Shown in pieces: positions 55,101 through 64,000 of a stretch of 64,000 bases of DNA (its first letter is position 1; each line of letters starts with the position of its first letter). This stretch comes from Diphasiastrum complanatum (lineage: Eukaryota; Streptophyta; Lycopodiopsida; Lycopodiales; Lycopodiaceae), in assembly GCA_029204225.1 (NCBI GenBank), contig CM055105.1:17305353-17369352 (forward strand), read 5' to 3'. The notes below the pieces were generated by a model. The model saw nothing but the letters and a program-made list of their open reading frames with translations, was not told the DNA's origin and did not search any database. The position numbers and the translations under genes are program-made.

Positions 55101-56411
55101 TTGAATACTTCAATGCTGCAATATTCTATACATCACTTTGAAGTTCGTAAAATGTTTGGCTATGAAATCACTTTAGTATTAATGATTTCAAAGTTAGTTG
55201 TTAAAAGATTGAACGTGACTTCCGTCATTACAGCTTTGTTTAATTATTGATAGGCGTAGTCATGCACTAGGAAAGAAGGCTCTCGATAGTTCGTCCATAG
55301 GCTTCGAATTATCGAATCGACTCTTCCCTTCTTCCAACAGAAAGAACTCAAAAAGGTTTGAAAGCCTTTGAATTTTGAAGAATGGAAATTGTGGCAACCA
55401 TCCACACCAGACATGGAGCCGCCAAAGAAAAAAGCAAGAACAAATGAAAAATGCCAAGGACTAACAGAAACATGTAGACAAAGAAAAATAATAGCCTTAA
55501 ACGAAGGGCACCCTAATTTTCAGTTAAAACTTAATAGAACCTCCTCGCCGAGAAATGCATGTGCAAGAAGGATGGAAAGCTCCTAAATTGCATTACACAA
55601 ACATTGCATACCTTTATCTTTAGATATTACAGTAGATAAGATTAGAGCGAGACCTAAGGCAGTAAAAGCTGTTAATGATTGGGTGGGTGCCAAGGATTTT
55701 AACATGCTATTTCTGTGCAGTTGAAAGCATGCCTTTTACTTCATCTGGATGGGACGAGTCCTGTTGCTGAAGACATTGGACGCCAGGTTAGCTTCTGAAT
55801 TGTTTCTGAAACGAGATCTCTGGAAGCTCTGGCAGTTATTTGAATCTTTTCATATTGATTTTGCAAGAATTCCATAAATATTTTGTTATTCAAGTGTTTG
55901 GTAATTTAGGATTCTTATACAAGTTTCTGTGTCATAGCTCCTGACCTATGGCCGACGAGTCCCACTTGCTGAACTATTTGCACGGATAGATTTGGTTGAT
56001 GCCAATACCGTGAAGAGAGTTGCTAATCGATTTATCTGTGATAAGGTGAATGTTCTCAATGCTTAGTTGTTATGTTTCAGTTTCTAGTGTTCTTAACTGG
56101 AGCTGATTATCCATGGTGTGCGTATGAATGAAGTGTACAATTTTTTTGTTCTATTGACATTCAGCAGTATGTTAGTTTTGATAAACTTCCAATATGCTTT
56201 TGTATCAATATACTTTGAATAGTCTTGAGAAGTGATAATCTATCTTTTGAAGTTTTCAGTTGAACTAGTTGAAGAGATGAAGATCCAAGTGGTTATAGTG
56301 TTTTTTTTATCCTTGACGTGACAGGATGTTGCCATTGCTTCCATGGGATCCACCCAGTTTCTTCCTGACTACAATTGGTTTAGGCGCCGGACATACTGGC
56401 TTCGTTACTAA
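37159..56411 (+). CDS. MPPB: Mitochondrial processing peptidase beta subunit, complete nine-exon gene (copy B)
   Basis: Exons: 37159-37728, 37855-38019, 38363-38500, 39722-39873, 40039-40147, 47015-47113, 55721-55786, 55938-56045 and 56325-56411. All introns are GT-AG, and the joined frame is 497 residues with TAA at 56409. The product cuts presequences from imported proteins in the matrix; in plants MPP is also a core subunit of the cytochrome bc1 complex. The first 40 or so residues are Arg/Ala/Ser-rich like a presequence. The inverted zinc motif is H107-F-L-E110-H111, with E187 about 75 residues on, as expected for an active beta subunit. The C-terminus ([10 protein letters not shown]) is family-like. 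The ATG at 37159 is chosen because the next codons start the presequence and copy A shares it. Introns 5 (6.9 kb) and 6 (8.6 kb) are filled with retroelements. Confidence 0.96.
40481..41265 (+). other. Intron 5 stretch with decayed retroelement-like sequence
   Basis: A broken plus-strand frame near 40915-41220 contains [10 protein letters not shown] and short open bits, typical of degraded element DNA, but no domain could be named. It leads into an LTR that ends at 41596. Confidence 0.4.
41266..41596 (+). repeat. LTR of an unassigned element, plus orientation
   Basis: The right end TTTTCTAACA is followed by ATGGTATCTCC, a damaged Met-type primer site. Its sequence recurs in opposite orientation at 41699-42760 (AGACTATTRTTGTCTATAAG, ACATCTCATCATTATGCTTC). 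The left end is placed at TGTTATGTCTAC and is uncertain. Confidence 0.72.
41699..42760 (-). repeat. LTR of the same family, minus orientation, interrupted by a TRIM
   Basis: On the minus strand it runs from TGTTGACATC (42760) to TTTTCTAACG (41699), followed by TATGGTATCTC, again a primer-like site. Without the 640-bp TRIM and its duplicated target it is about 417 bp. Together with the LTR at 41266-41596 it makes an inverted pair around a 102-bp centre. Confidence 0.72.
41728..42367 (-). mobile_element. TRIM 1: small non-coding LTR retrotransposon
   Basis: Two LTRs (41728-42012 and 42088-42367, about 280 bp, TG...CA ends) flank only 75 bp. On the minus strand the primer site TGGTATCAGAGCC (42075-42087) touches one LTR and a polypurine TTGAGTGGGGG touches the other. 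The flanks carry a perfect 5-bp target duplication, ATAAG (41723-41727 and 42368-42372). No coding capacity exists; the enzymes must come from another element. No 5S rRNA-like or tRNA-like core was recognised in these LTRs. Confidence 0.93.
42761..43169. other. Intron 5 stretch with no recognised feature
   Basis: No domain, LTR end or repeat was recognised here on either strand. Confidence 0.4.
43170..43762 (+). pseudogene. Chromovirus integrase C-terminus and chromodomain, plus strand
   Basis: Broken frames encode [42 protein letters not shown] (GPF/Y module) and [14 protein letters not shown]. After a shift come [17 protein letters not shown] and [13 protein letters not shown], a chromodomain. 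The chromodomain directs such elements to heterochromatin. A GCGGGAGGGAA polypurine tract precedes an LTR start at 43763. Confidence 0.85.
43763..44355. repeat. Fused LTR ends between two convergent chromoviruses
   Basis: The left end reads TGTTATG after a plus-strand polypurine tract. The right end, read on the minus strand, is TGTTAGGG after a minus-strand polypurine tract (GGGGGAGGGAA). Both outer ends are therefore LTR starts, one on each strand. The 593 bp must contain two partial LTRs joined in opposite orientation; the join is not located. Confidence 0.65.
44896..44968 (-). other. tRNA-like unit in the TRIM 2 3' LTR
   Basis: The 73 nt have acceptor stem GGGCGGA/TCTGTCC, box A TAGCTTAGTGG, and T arm with box B GGTTCGAATCC. 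It carries a TTTT (AAAA at 44919-44922 on the plus strand) in the variable/T-arm region, the first such run on the sense strand after the 5' LTR. Confidence 0.85.
45155..45227 (-). other. tRNA-like unit in the TRIM 2 5' LTR
   Basis: The 73 nt fold as a cloverleaf: a seven-pair acceptor stem (GGGCAGA/TCTGTCC, one G-U), D stem GCTC/GAGC and a five-pair T stem around TTCGAAT. The anticodon stem is weak and position 33 is C, so a working tRNA is unlikely. Box A TAGCTCAGTGG and box B GGTTCGAATCC match Pol III promoter consensus. It begins 42 nt into the LTR and ends 28 nt before the LTR end. Confidence 0.88.
45431..45902 (-). pseudogene. LINE (L1-like) ORF1 remnant next to a chromovirus LTR scrap
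   Basis: The minus frame reads [20 protein letters not shown], then [14 protein letters not shown], and after a frameshift [11 protein letters not shown]. This fits the C-terminal nucleic-acid-binding part of L1-type ORF1 proteins (RN..V.G.P...R..IL..R..L+.T.IFLDEDLT). The first 100 bp (45431-45530) resemble the chromovirus LTR end (GGTTTGGGACCCAAGG). No endonuclease or RT of a LINE is attached. Confidence 0.5.
45903..47014. other. Remaining intron 5 sequence before MPPB exon 6
   Basis: No gene or element was recognised. The last part is probably ancestral intron and ends with the acceptor TTTCAG at 47009-47014. Confidence 0.5.
47114..48350. other. Start of MPPB intron 6
   Basis: Mostly unrecognised intron DNA. 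It holds a SINE-like promoter at 47745-47810 and, close to its right end, sequence that may be the leader belonging to the primer site at 48351. Confidence 0.5.
47745..47810 (+). repeat. Possible tRNA-derived SINE head
   Basis: A box (TAGCTCAGCGC, 47750-47760) and B-like box (GGGTTGAAACC, 47798-47808) stand about 40 bp apart, as in tRNA-derived SINE promoters. No full cloverleaf, tail or target duplication could be defined. Confidence 0.4.
48351..48362 (-). other. Primer binding site after the copia LTR
   Basis: On the minus strand TGGTATCAGGGT lies five bases after the LTR end. It matches the Met-type site TGGTATCAGAG with one change. Its place after the 3' LTR is unexpected. Confidence 0.7.
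48368..48767 (-). repeat. LTR of the minus-strand copia element
   Basis: The 400-bp LTR runs from TGTTGAAATA to GATCTTGTCA on the minus strand. It follows the polypurine tract AAGGGGGG (48768-48775 region). Confidence 0.85.
48768..50504 (-). pseudogene. Copia RT and RNase H, several breaks
   Basis: The segment at 50040-50504 encodes an acidic linker and the RT start ([20 protein letters not shown]). The segment at 49547-49885 has [16 protein letters not shown] and the intact catalytic box YVDDLL. The RNase H segment (49062-49424) has [36 protein letters not shown] and [11 protein letters not shown]. The end (48755-48973) has [18 protein letters not shown]. Between the segments lie stops and shifts. 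Motif order and spacing are those of plant copia. Confidence 0.92.
50529..50968 (+). pseudogene. Copia gag, N-terminal part
   Basis: From the ATG at 50529 the frame reads [17 protein letters not shown] and LWDVVTC, the usual copia gag start. A frameshift near 50625 moves it to the frame with [33 protein letters not shown] and [13 protein letters not shown] solo LTR then interrupts it. Confidence 0.88.
50969..51420 (+). repeat. Solo LTR inserted in the copia gag
   Basis: The 452 bp begin TGTTAGAAGT and end TTTCCTACA. The related fragment near 32430 reads GATGATCATATCGACACACTC without a break, which shows the empty site. ATAT occurs on both sides, so the target duplication is short or blurred. 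A CTT microsatellite (51333-51370) and a TATTTATATG box near 51248 lie within. Confidence 0.85.
51421..52595 (+). pseudogene. Copia gag C-terminus, protease and integrase start
   Basis: After the solo LTR, gag resumes (DTLRFNSH-type frame is broken) with the remains of a zinc knuckle near 51640. The protease region (51766-51972) has [11 protein letters not shown] where active copia proteases have D-S-G; Phe replaces Ser. Integrase begins with a damaged HHCC site (YRLGHLNH near 52230, then CHSCILGK) and TRIPF. Stops and shifts are frequent. Confidence 0.82.
52596..53504 (+). pseudogene. Copia integrase core end and linker to RT
   Basis: The 302-codon frame starts at [13 protein letters not shown], which holds the second catalytic Asp, and reaches the Glu in [33 protein letters not shown] and [11 protein letters not shown] follow, as in all copia integrases. 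The linker is acidic and Ser-rich and ends in [12 protein letters not shown]. Past about 53410 the true frame shifts to that of RT. Confidence 0.92.
53405..54423 (+). pseudogene. Copia reverse transcriptase, RNase H absent
   Basis: RT begins [14 protein letters not shown], then [27 protein letters not shown] and [17 protein letters not shown]-type break near 53903 is followed by the intact catalytic box SLYVDDKLL and [12 protein letters not shown]. The last part (GSLMYP, then [18 protein letters not shown] in the next frame) is the RT-RNase H connection. After it comes a polypurine tract (GGTTAGGGGGAG), with no RNase H. A second TAGGGGAGTGTTGGG just before it suggests a deletion between short repeats. 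Confidence 0.92.
54424..55266 (+). repeat. 3' LTR of the plus-strand copia element
   Basis: The 843 bp start TGTTGGATTATTG after the polypurine tract and end GTAGTCATGCA. A TATA box (AGTATAAATAG) lies near 54802-54812, at the same relative place as in the LTR at 35194. Two TCCGACGAAAGTCGGA-type palindromes lie near 54600. Confidence 0.88.
55267..55720. other. End of MPPB intron 6
   Basis: No element was recognised between the copia LTR and exon 7. It ends with the acceptor TGTGCAG at 55714-55720. Confidence 0.5.
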
Positions 56412-57000
56412 ACCTTGGTAGGCTTAGTGGCGAGATAAAGCATTCATTCTGCTCAGTTTCTAAAGAACTTGCTGAAATGGCCTTTCACGCCATATGAGTT
56501 GCTGACCTTGCAGAACAGGATTCTGGTTAATTCTGCAAATGCTGCCTATTACCTTTAAAAGGGTGCAGTTTTTATCTTCTTCTCTGATACACCCAGTTGC
56601 TGAGAGTGGTGGATAGAGGTGTTTTCTTTGTAATTATTGGTATAGGGAAGATGCTGTTCTATTAGTTAATAATGGAGTCATTCCAGGATTGCACACCTGT
56701 ACTCTGCTAGCAAGCAAGGTCAATTTTGACCGTCTGACATGTGTTGTGAAAAATGAGACAGAATTCAGTTTCCTGTTATTCTCAAAGTTGGTTGTAGGCA
56801 GCAGCATGTGTGTTTTCTTCTATGTTTGGAATGCTGTCTTGAAAGATTGTAAAAGATCTGTTCTTATTTCTTGATCCAATTATCACACCCTTTGCACAAT
56901 CTTTGAGATCAATCTTGTTCCAGAAGATTGTTCCTGGCCAAATAAAGGGCTGAAGTGTGATAAAATTTATTGAATGCCAGTTTTTGAGTTGAGTGATGAG
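56412..57000 (+). other. Probable 3' untranslated region of MPPB copy B
   Basis: Follows the TAA directly. AATAAA at 56941-56946 is a candidate polyadenylation signal, but earlier plant-type signals are possible. No gene was seen. Confidence 0.45.
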
Positions 57001-60000
57001 TGTGTATGATCTAGACATTCACTTTGCACGTTGAAGTGCATGGGTTGAACATTTTGAAGGAAATACGTAGTGGAGACCTATGGAACTCAGCAGTGTCCAG
57101 CATATTGATTGGATGTGTCACTACCTGAGACAACTTACAGTTCCTAATCAGTTATACTACACCTTTTGAATGAATCAAGGTCTGTATTTTGTGCATGTCA
57201 TTGAATGATGCAGCGATATAATCAAGCATTATGACCATGCACTTTATTGTGCTTGAACATGCATGCATGGTGCACCTGATAAGGCATTTTGTGGCACTTG
57301 CAGGTTCATAATAATGTGTGCACTCTTTCTAGTAAAGGTAAGGTCCCCTACTGACAAAAGCAACCCTACTGAACCATGGCAAACCCTACTAAGATGCAAA
57401 AAACCCTACTGAACCGTAACAAATGCTTGCTCTGGAGAGAAAGAGATGGCTTCATAACTCCAATTTATTCTGTACAAAAGCAAAAAAATCTTTGCGATTC
57501 AACAAATCACAACTCACTGCATCCATGGTTCACATATTCAAAATCAAGAATTTTTGGTTTGTCAAAGTCTTTGATAATGTCAATCCTCAAAATTATTAAC
57601 AGAATAAAAAGAGAGTATCTTTAAAATGTTATAAGGTGTATCCTAGGAGCAAAGCCACCAAGAATGAACGCCCACCTATCTGGCGTCTCAACATTTTTGG
57701 CAACTAACCCATCAGATAATTCAATAAAAATGCCAAGAATGCTTTTGAAAAACTGATTACAGCCAGAGCTCAAAGCTGCTATCCTGCAACAATGACAGAT
57801 TATTGGCTCTTCCAAGTTCCTGGTACTGCTTTACATCATTGAGAAATACTATAGACAATTGCCAAAAGCAAGGAAGAGACAAAGCTCCAAACATGTCAAC
57901 GCAGGGTTTGAGCCTGCATCAGTGTTGCAGGACTTTCCCTCTTACCCATCGTATCACTCTCCCAGAATCATGCTCTTTTATGATACCATCCTAATAAATA
58001 CCTTAAAAGTTTTCACTCCACAAAGCAACCCAAAACATCCACATTAGTCTCCATAAAATTATCTCACTCCACATATCAAATAACAATTACAAGAGGCCAT
58101 ATTGATGTGGAAACAAACTTATGGATAGCTATATAGAGGTGTCAGGTGCAATCGAGAAATGTTGAATTCGCAAGTGGAAATTGCCAGATATTCAGGGCAA
58201 TGCCAAAAATGGTAAGATTCCTTCATGACACAGAATAGCTTAACATTCCATTCACAGTTCCAATTCATAAAAGATACTATGCTTCTTAGCTAACATCAGT
58301 TAGAATTACCACATCCTTAAGGGCATCATCCTGTCATGATCCTCTCTAAAATATGATTCCTTTGCATAGGGGCACCAAGAAGGCAAACAAGCTGTGTTGA
58401 AAACTATGCCCCAAATTGTTTTCTAATCAAGTAGACAGTTGTAAACAGTACCTCAAGATCTCTGCAAGGATGCCCAAGGCAACAAAACAAGGAGGCATTT
58501 TAGTGACGGACGTGCACAATGCTCAATGAGCATTTTCTTAGACAAGGACATCATGAACGGTACCTCAAGATCTCTACTAGAAACACCATGAAAACGAAAG
58601 ATGGAATTTTCTTACTTATCCCATGGGATGCATAATGCCTGATAAACCTTTTTATAGAAAAGGGCATAGATAACTACTCCTAACATGACTTAATCGCATC
58701 CTGTGATTATGCTGACAATGGACATGGATAAATTTCATGTCCTACTAAACATAAGTCACATAATTTACTATTATAGTAAGCATACACAATAGACTTAAAA
58801 GTATCAGACTTGATTATGAAGAACTTGTTGCGTACTGCCCAGCATATTTATCAAAGTTGATTAAGACTCAAGTTGATATGGTTTGGTAAGGTTCAATGCC
58901 TATAGTTCGCTACACATTAGCTCTTAGTTGGGTCATTACTTTATATTTAATTTCATGCAAGTTGATGCTAGTGTCAAGCATTTGTTGAGTTTTCTAGCAA
59001 TCCGCCCTTCACCCAACTGCCCAGAATTGGAGTCGAAACTGTTGGAAACCTATCTAATGTTAGTCTTGTATTTTTTCTCTTTCTACTACATGTAATTTCC
59101 AGATTTTGTTTTTCTTTTTTTTCAAATCGCGAATCACGATTTTTGAGACAGTCTGCGAGTCGATTTGCGAATCATGAATTGCCCGTGCATCTGTCATTGT
59201 GAGCTAGAGTTCCCTTCGACTGGCAACTTTTTGGATGGGAGGGATTCTCCACATGTTTTTGGTAGATTGAAGAACTTGTGCCAGTCGTGGCAGAGGTTGT
59301 CTATAGTGGCAATTAAGTTCTTGGCCATATTATTGATGGAAGCCTAAAATTACATGCTTCTTTTTAATATACAACAATGGAATAGCAAAAGATGATGAAT
59401 AATTATAAGCCAAAAGCCAAGTTTAGAGTTGCATAGATGCTTGTATGTTGTCATGAACTTGCCACAAATATCACATAGCATTGCTGTCACAATTTTGTGG
59501 CATGCTTGTGTGAAGAAGTGAATTGGGAAGAAGGGAATATTTTTAATGGCCGAGGATTCCCTGGGAGCCAAGGACGGAAAGGTACATGAGTCATGTTGCG
59601 AGAAGATCAGGGTCTAAAGGATTGAACAAGAGCTAACTATGGTTATGCAGTCTTTTTGGATCATAACGTTGTCTATCACTTGTTGAGGTTTGTAGAAGAA
59701 CTTTGTCTATCACTAGCTAGTTGAAGACCATAACAAATAGCACTTTATTGGGTGTGTTTTATTTGAAATATAAATTTTCAATTGGTAAGGTGTGTTTTTT
59801 GGATATAAGAGACCCGTTATAGGCATTGCAAATGGCAAAGTCAAAATGCTACATGTAATAGCATGATGTAGAATCTTCAAAATCTACAAACTATGGAGAC
59901 AATATGATTGCTGAAGAGAAAACAAGGGGTTAATCCTGCTGGATAGTGTTGTTGCATATCATTGTTGGTTGTGAATCCTAGAAGATCGAGTGCATACTGT

Positions 60001-61000
60001 GGAGCGTTTAGAAGCCCAAAGTGGAGTTGTAAAAGTGTATTGGAAAGGAACAAAATTATGTGGACAAGGAACTTTGTAGTGTTAACAATGCAGTATAAAA
60101 CAAACCACCTCTCAAGACATTGCATAAATTTTAGAAACAAGTGAGTGTGGCAAGCCACATGGCCCCCCCTTAAATGGTCATTTTAATTTTTCATATTTGG
60201 TACAAGTCAAACCTGGTCAATAGATTCAACCCTCTTCTCTTAGTGGTACTATGACATGTGGCGTAGATCCTAGTGATCGCAAATCTATGCTGTGAATTAT
60301 GATGCAGCATAAAGAAATATGACTCAAATTCTGAAACAACATTGAAATATGAAAAAACCATACCTATATACTGATGTTATACATAGAAATGTGGTAATAA
60401 TTTGGAATTCCAAAGCAGTGACTAGTACCAAGTAAAGGTTTCTGGCAATGGCGATCGGTTCGAGGTGCATCAGAGAGCCTAAATCTTAATTATTGCCGGA
60501 TCTGAGTGCTGCATGACAAGAATCTTGCAAAAGCTATCGTGTTTATTGTAAAGTATTCATTTTAGTATATAAAGATAAGTGATGTATATGTGCTGAATCA
60601 TGAATGAGATGACTCAAATGGATGGGTAATCATGTATCAGATTGTTAATAAAGATTACTTGGTAATTGAAAATAGGTGATGTTACCTGTGTGAGTTGTAT
60701 GCATGCAGTTGAATTAGATGGATAGGATAAGAGTTAATGTTTTAATAGAGATCAATTGATTAATCGGTAATCAATGAAGATAGGTTATGTAATGTATGTG
60801 AGCTGACTAAGATGGAATGAGGTGAGATTGATGTGTTTAAAGAAAATATGTATTAGTGATATGGTAAGCGGAGAGATAATGGATTTATGCTTAATGAGAT
60901 GAACGAGGTAAGAGACTAGAGTTAATGTGCTCATGAAGATTATTATATTGATTGATTGAAAATATAGATAGCAAAAAGTTGAAACTCTAGTAGCAAAGCC
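57001..61000. other. Intergenic stretch with no recognised gene
   Basis: Frames are short and without motifs on both strands. The only structure noted is a weak tRNA-like unit at 57895-57965. Confidence 0.5.
57895..57965 (-). repeat. Possible tRNA-derived remnant
   Basis: On the minus strand a T-arm-like GCAGG/CCTGC stem encloses CTCAAAC, and a box A-like TGATACGATGGG lies upstream. No acceptor stem is present. It could be an old SINE head or chance. Confidence 0.3.
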
Positions 61001-64000
61001 TTCAGGAGTATAACAAGATGGTGCAGATGAAGAAGGTACAGAGAGGGGGTAGCTGGCGGTTGCAGGTGTGCCTATCAAGGTGGGTGTCACATCGCCACTC
61101 ACCTGAGCTGCTTTGAAATGGGGGAGGAATGAGGGGCCGGGATGACTCGGACTCTCACGAGCTGCAGAGCGCGTCGACGCTGGTGTAAAATTGTTGCTGT
61201 GCTTGCCTCGGATCAATGATAAAGATTAAAGTTGTTTAAGAGATAATATAATGAAAGATAAATATTATTGTGTTTTGACTTCCTTTGACACGCGTAGCAC
61301 TACAGCTTTGTTACACAAGAGCTTCTAGGATTTTTCATTATGAATAGTTTAGTCCATAATAATTGCTTAATTGGGCCATGCCACTTCTGGATCTATCATA
61401 CTTCCGCCCTTTCACGCTCGTGCTGCTAGTTGTAAGGGCAAGCTTTTTGACTCATTATGACTGGCTTCTTGCTCTAAGAAGTCTAATCGGATATTTTTTT
61501 CCACACCTTCATTAGAATTATAGTGATTAAGTGATATTTTATAAATATTGATCTTTTCACGATAGAGGCCTTGTTTTTTTAGATTGACACGTTTCTGGTT
61601 CAAAGGCCGTACCTTTTGAAACCGCAAGATTTTTATTTTGCACTTAAATCGCCTTCGAAAGATTGACACTTATTCCTTAGTTAACAAGATGCAGAAACAC
61701 AAGTCTTTTGCATTATATAGAGTTTTTTTTACGTTCATTTTTCGTGATTTATGTTGCGGTTTCAGGTTCGTTCAGTGTTTCCGTAGCACCAGTGCAACAG
61801 GCAGCTCCAATTCATCTGCAAACACGCACGCAGCTCTGATTAGACCGTTTCTCCAATGGACCAGAACACAGATAGTTTAAGAAGTACATGAGTGTGCCCA
61901 GAAGGCTAGCTTACTAGGAATATAGACTGCTGGCAAAGACAAGGAGGAGCTCTGATTAATCTGTATCTGGAATAGAACATTCAACAGAACAATTATGAAG
62001 CTCAACAAGTATGAGAGGGCTAATGATAAACCCATTCGTTTCTCAAACAGAACGAAACATGTATGCAAGTCGACGATAGTATTAGAAGCTTGATGGTGCA
62101 GTCATTCTTTTATATTAAAATAAAAAGCATAACAGACATCAAAATCAACTAGTATTAGAGGGCTAAGAGGGCTAATAGTATAGCCATTTGTCTCTCAAAC
62201 ATAGTGTAACGCATGTGAAATTCAACGTAACCCAAGTATAAGAGCGCTCATAGCATAAAATTTGGCACTGAAGGAAGACAGTTTGGGAAGAATTCTAGCT
62301 TACCACAAACATGGCGGGAGAAGAATAACTCATGGCCAGGGAAGAATAACTGCATCACCACTGCAACAAACGCGATCCATTTTCCAATCTCGCCCTTGCA
62401 TGACTAACATCAGCACATAAGTACAGTTATTAGCATGGGTACTTCTAGCAATAACAGTAACAGAATTAACTTTCTTGCATGTTTTCCTTTCAAACTATGA
62501 GTCCGTTCTAGCTATGAAACGACAAAAGAACAATACAAAACATCTGATCGTCAGAGCATGAAGAGACTAATCCCTCAATAACAGCTGATCACGTCTTGTC
62601 TCACCCATATACGCTTGCATGCACCAACCTCGAGCTTTCTCAGAATGGCAAGAAACGTGGAAGAAGTGAGTCCAATCTAATACCATGTATCCATGCGAGA
62701 AGCCACGAACACATCCACACACAATAGGCAGAGACACCACACATGCACACACAATAGGCAAAGACAGCACACGCAAAATTATCCATCAAAAAACATTTTA
62801 AAAATTCATGCCTAAACTACACAAATGTATTTAAAAAGGTTTTTTTTTTTTTAAATACGTGGCATTTTTATAAATTAATCTACATATAAAAAAAACAAAT
62901 AAAATAAAAATTTTAAAAAAATTAATTAGAACACAAGCACGTCAATTTTTGTTGTGTTTACTATGTGCCTCTACCTCTAAGGCAGGGCCAATTTAAGAAA
63001 TCAAGACTTCAAAAAAAATAACTACCTCTTAGCATGATATGTGTGTTCAACGTTCTACTAAAGATTGATATTTGAAAGAAACAATAAAAAAAATCATGGA
63101 TAAGTGATTTTGTAGTGTAAACAATGCAATTTTAATAGATTGATGGATAGAAAGCAAGAGCTAAAGACAAAGCTAAATTTTAGCATGACATTTAAGGTTG
63201 ATTCTTCTACTAAAAACCTAAGCTATATGATTACCAAGAGAGCATTGTAAATTCAATTTCTTAAATTTGAAATAAGTCCATTAATAAAAACAAAAACCTA
63301 ACATTTTGTCACACACATATATTGCAAAGGCTACCAATTAAGCAAACAATGTCTGTATCTTGTGCAATTCTAATCACATGTTTAACAATAGATTGTGATC
63401 CTCAAGCTACTCATTTTTAATGACACTTATGCCTCGTCATTACTTTCAAAATAAATCCATGGAAGAGGCATGTAGTGCGTAGCAAAGGAGCCCAAGCTCC
63501 CTACATACACATAGCCCTTCATAAGTAATATCTAACTAGTCAAATCCTAAATATTTGTGAAACAAAAGAGCAAAAAGTTAATTTTAGCTCTAGAAAAACA
63601 AGTAACATGAGGACAACCTTTTTTGAACAACTTCCACAACTCACGTAACATCTTTTTAAAATGGACTCATCCCTTGCAACAATTGTATTGGTTTTAGTAA
63701 CCTCTCCATGTTTTGATTGATGATTTTATATGTGAAGTGACTTCTGTGAAGAATTGAAAAAGATTATCTATGTTAGATATAGGGGTCTTATGTTTTTTAC
63801 ATCAAGCATCTAGGTGTAGGATGTTGATAGGAATAAATTTGGCATAGATGGCAAATTATGCATTTCCACTTGTAATGCCACTATTGAGCCAAAATAGAGT
63901 AAGAGGCTAAACACTTGCTAATTAGAGTGTAGACAAGTGTAAAGTTTTTGTTTGATGAATTCCAAGAGGTCCAATAGGATATAGAGGTGGAACCTTGTGA
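61001..64000. other. Intergenic stretch; GC-richer patch then AT-rich DNA
   Basis: A GC-richer patch at about 61020-61200 holds a 143-codon minus frame without recognisable domain. From 62800 on the DNA is AT-rich with A/T runs. Short AC-rich direct repeats (CACACAATAGGCA twice) lie at 62716-62763. Nothing else was recognised. Confidence 0.5.

Larger units (their letters stand above)
50529..55266 (+). mobile_element. Copia element, plus strand, lacking 5' LTR and RNase H
   Basis: The order is gag (interrupted by a solo LTR), protease, integrase, RT, polypurine tract and 3' LTR. No 5' LTR or primer site precedes gag; the sequence meets the opposite-strand copia at 50505-50528. RNase H is missing. 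A fragment of the same family lies at 32072-32790, and related LTRs at 35194 and 54424. Confidence 0.9.

Noticed and set aside
60785-61216. 143-codon minus frame
   Set aside because: No domain or conserved motif; a composition effect of a GC-richer patch, ending in low-complexity Ile/Leu/His.

Overview
The window looks like nuclear DNA of a land plant with a large, repeat-rich genome. A fern, lycophyte or gymnosperm fits best, but the species cannot be fixed from sequence alone. The evidence is a plant-type intron-rich nuclear gene for a mitochondrial protein, telo-box (AAACCCTA) promoter motifs, very long transposon-filled introns, many CT/GA microsatellites, and Ty3/gypsy and Ty1/copia elements with plant-type primer binding sites. 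No bacterial operon, rRNA gene or CRISPR array was seen.

The only host gene recognised encodes the beta subunit of the mitochondrial processing peptidase (MPPB, family M16). A complete nine-exon copy lies on the + strand at 37159-56411 and would encode 497 residues. Exons 1-5, with introns and 5' flank, are present a second time on the - strand (9098-12055). The two copies form an inverted duplication with arms of about 3.8 kb (about 8640-12430 and 36670-40480). They diverge from a 24-kb block made almost wholly of retrotransposons.

Layout: 1-5128, a near-intact - strand Ty3/gypsy element cut by the window edge. 5129-8640, unrecognised DNA with a decayed RT fragment and two tandem duplications. 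8640-12430, MPPB copy A. 13228-18060, a deleted Ty3 element of Ogre/Tat/Athila (OTA) type. 18063-18571, a gag fragment of another Ty3 element. 18572-29748, a nearly full-length but mutated OTA-type element with an extra ORF after integrase. 29749-32071, a leader fragment, an unknown retroelement 3' region and its LTR. 32072-32790, a copia gag fragment. 35194-36319, a copia LTR. 37159-56411, MPPB copy B. Its intron 5 holds an inverted LTR pair, two small non-coding LTR elements (TRIMs), two convergent chromovirus 3' ends and a LINE ORF1 remnant. Its intron 6 holds two head-to-head copia elements and a solo LTR. 56412-64000 is mostly unrecognised DNA after the gene.

The most unusual items are: (1) a 403-bp TRIM (44867-45269) whose two LTRs each carry a 73-nt tRNA-like cloverleaf with Pol III A and B boxes, bounded by a perfect 5-bp target duplication inside a chromovirus integrase gene; (2) an extra post-integrase ORF shared by two diverged OTA-type elements, with an N-terminal domain, a long coiled coil and a conserved C-terminal motif; (3) a short motif, AACCTTCGYCGAG, repeated in both orientations in the two non-coding parts of the larger OTA element.
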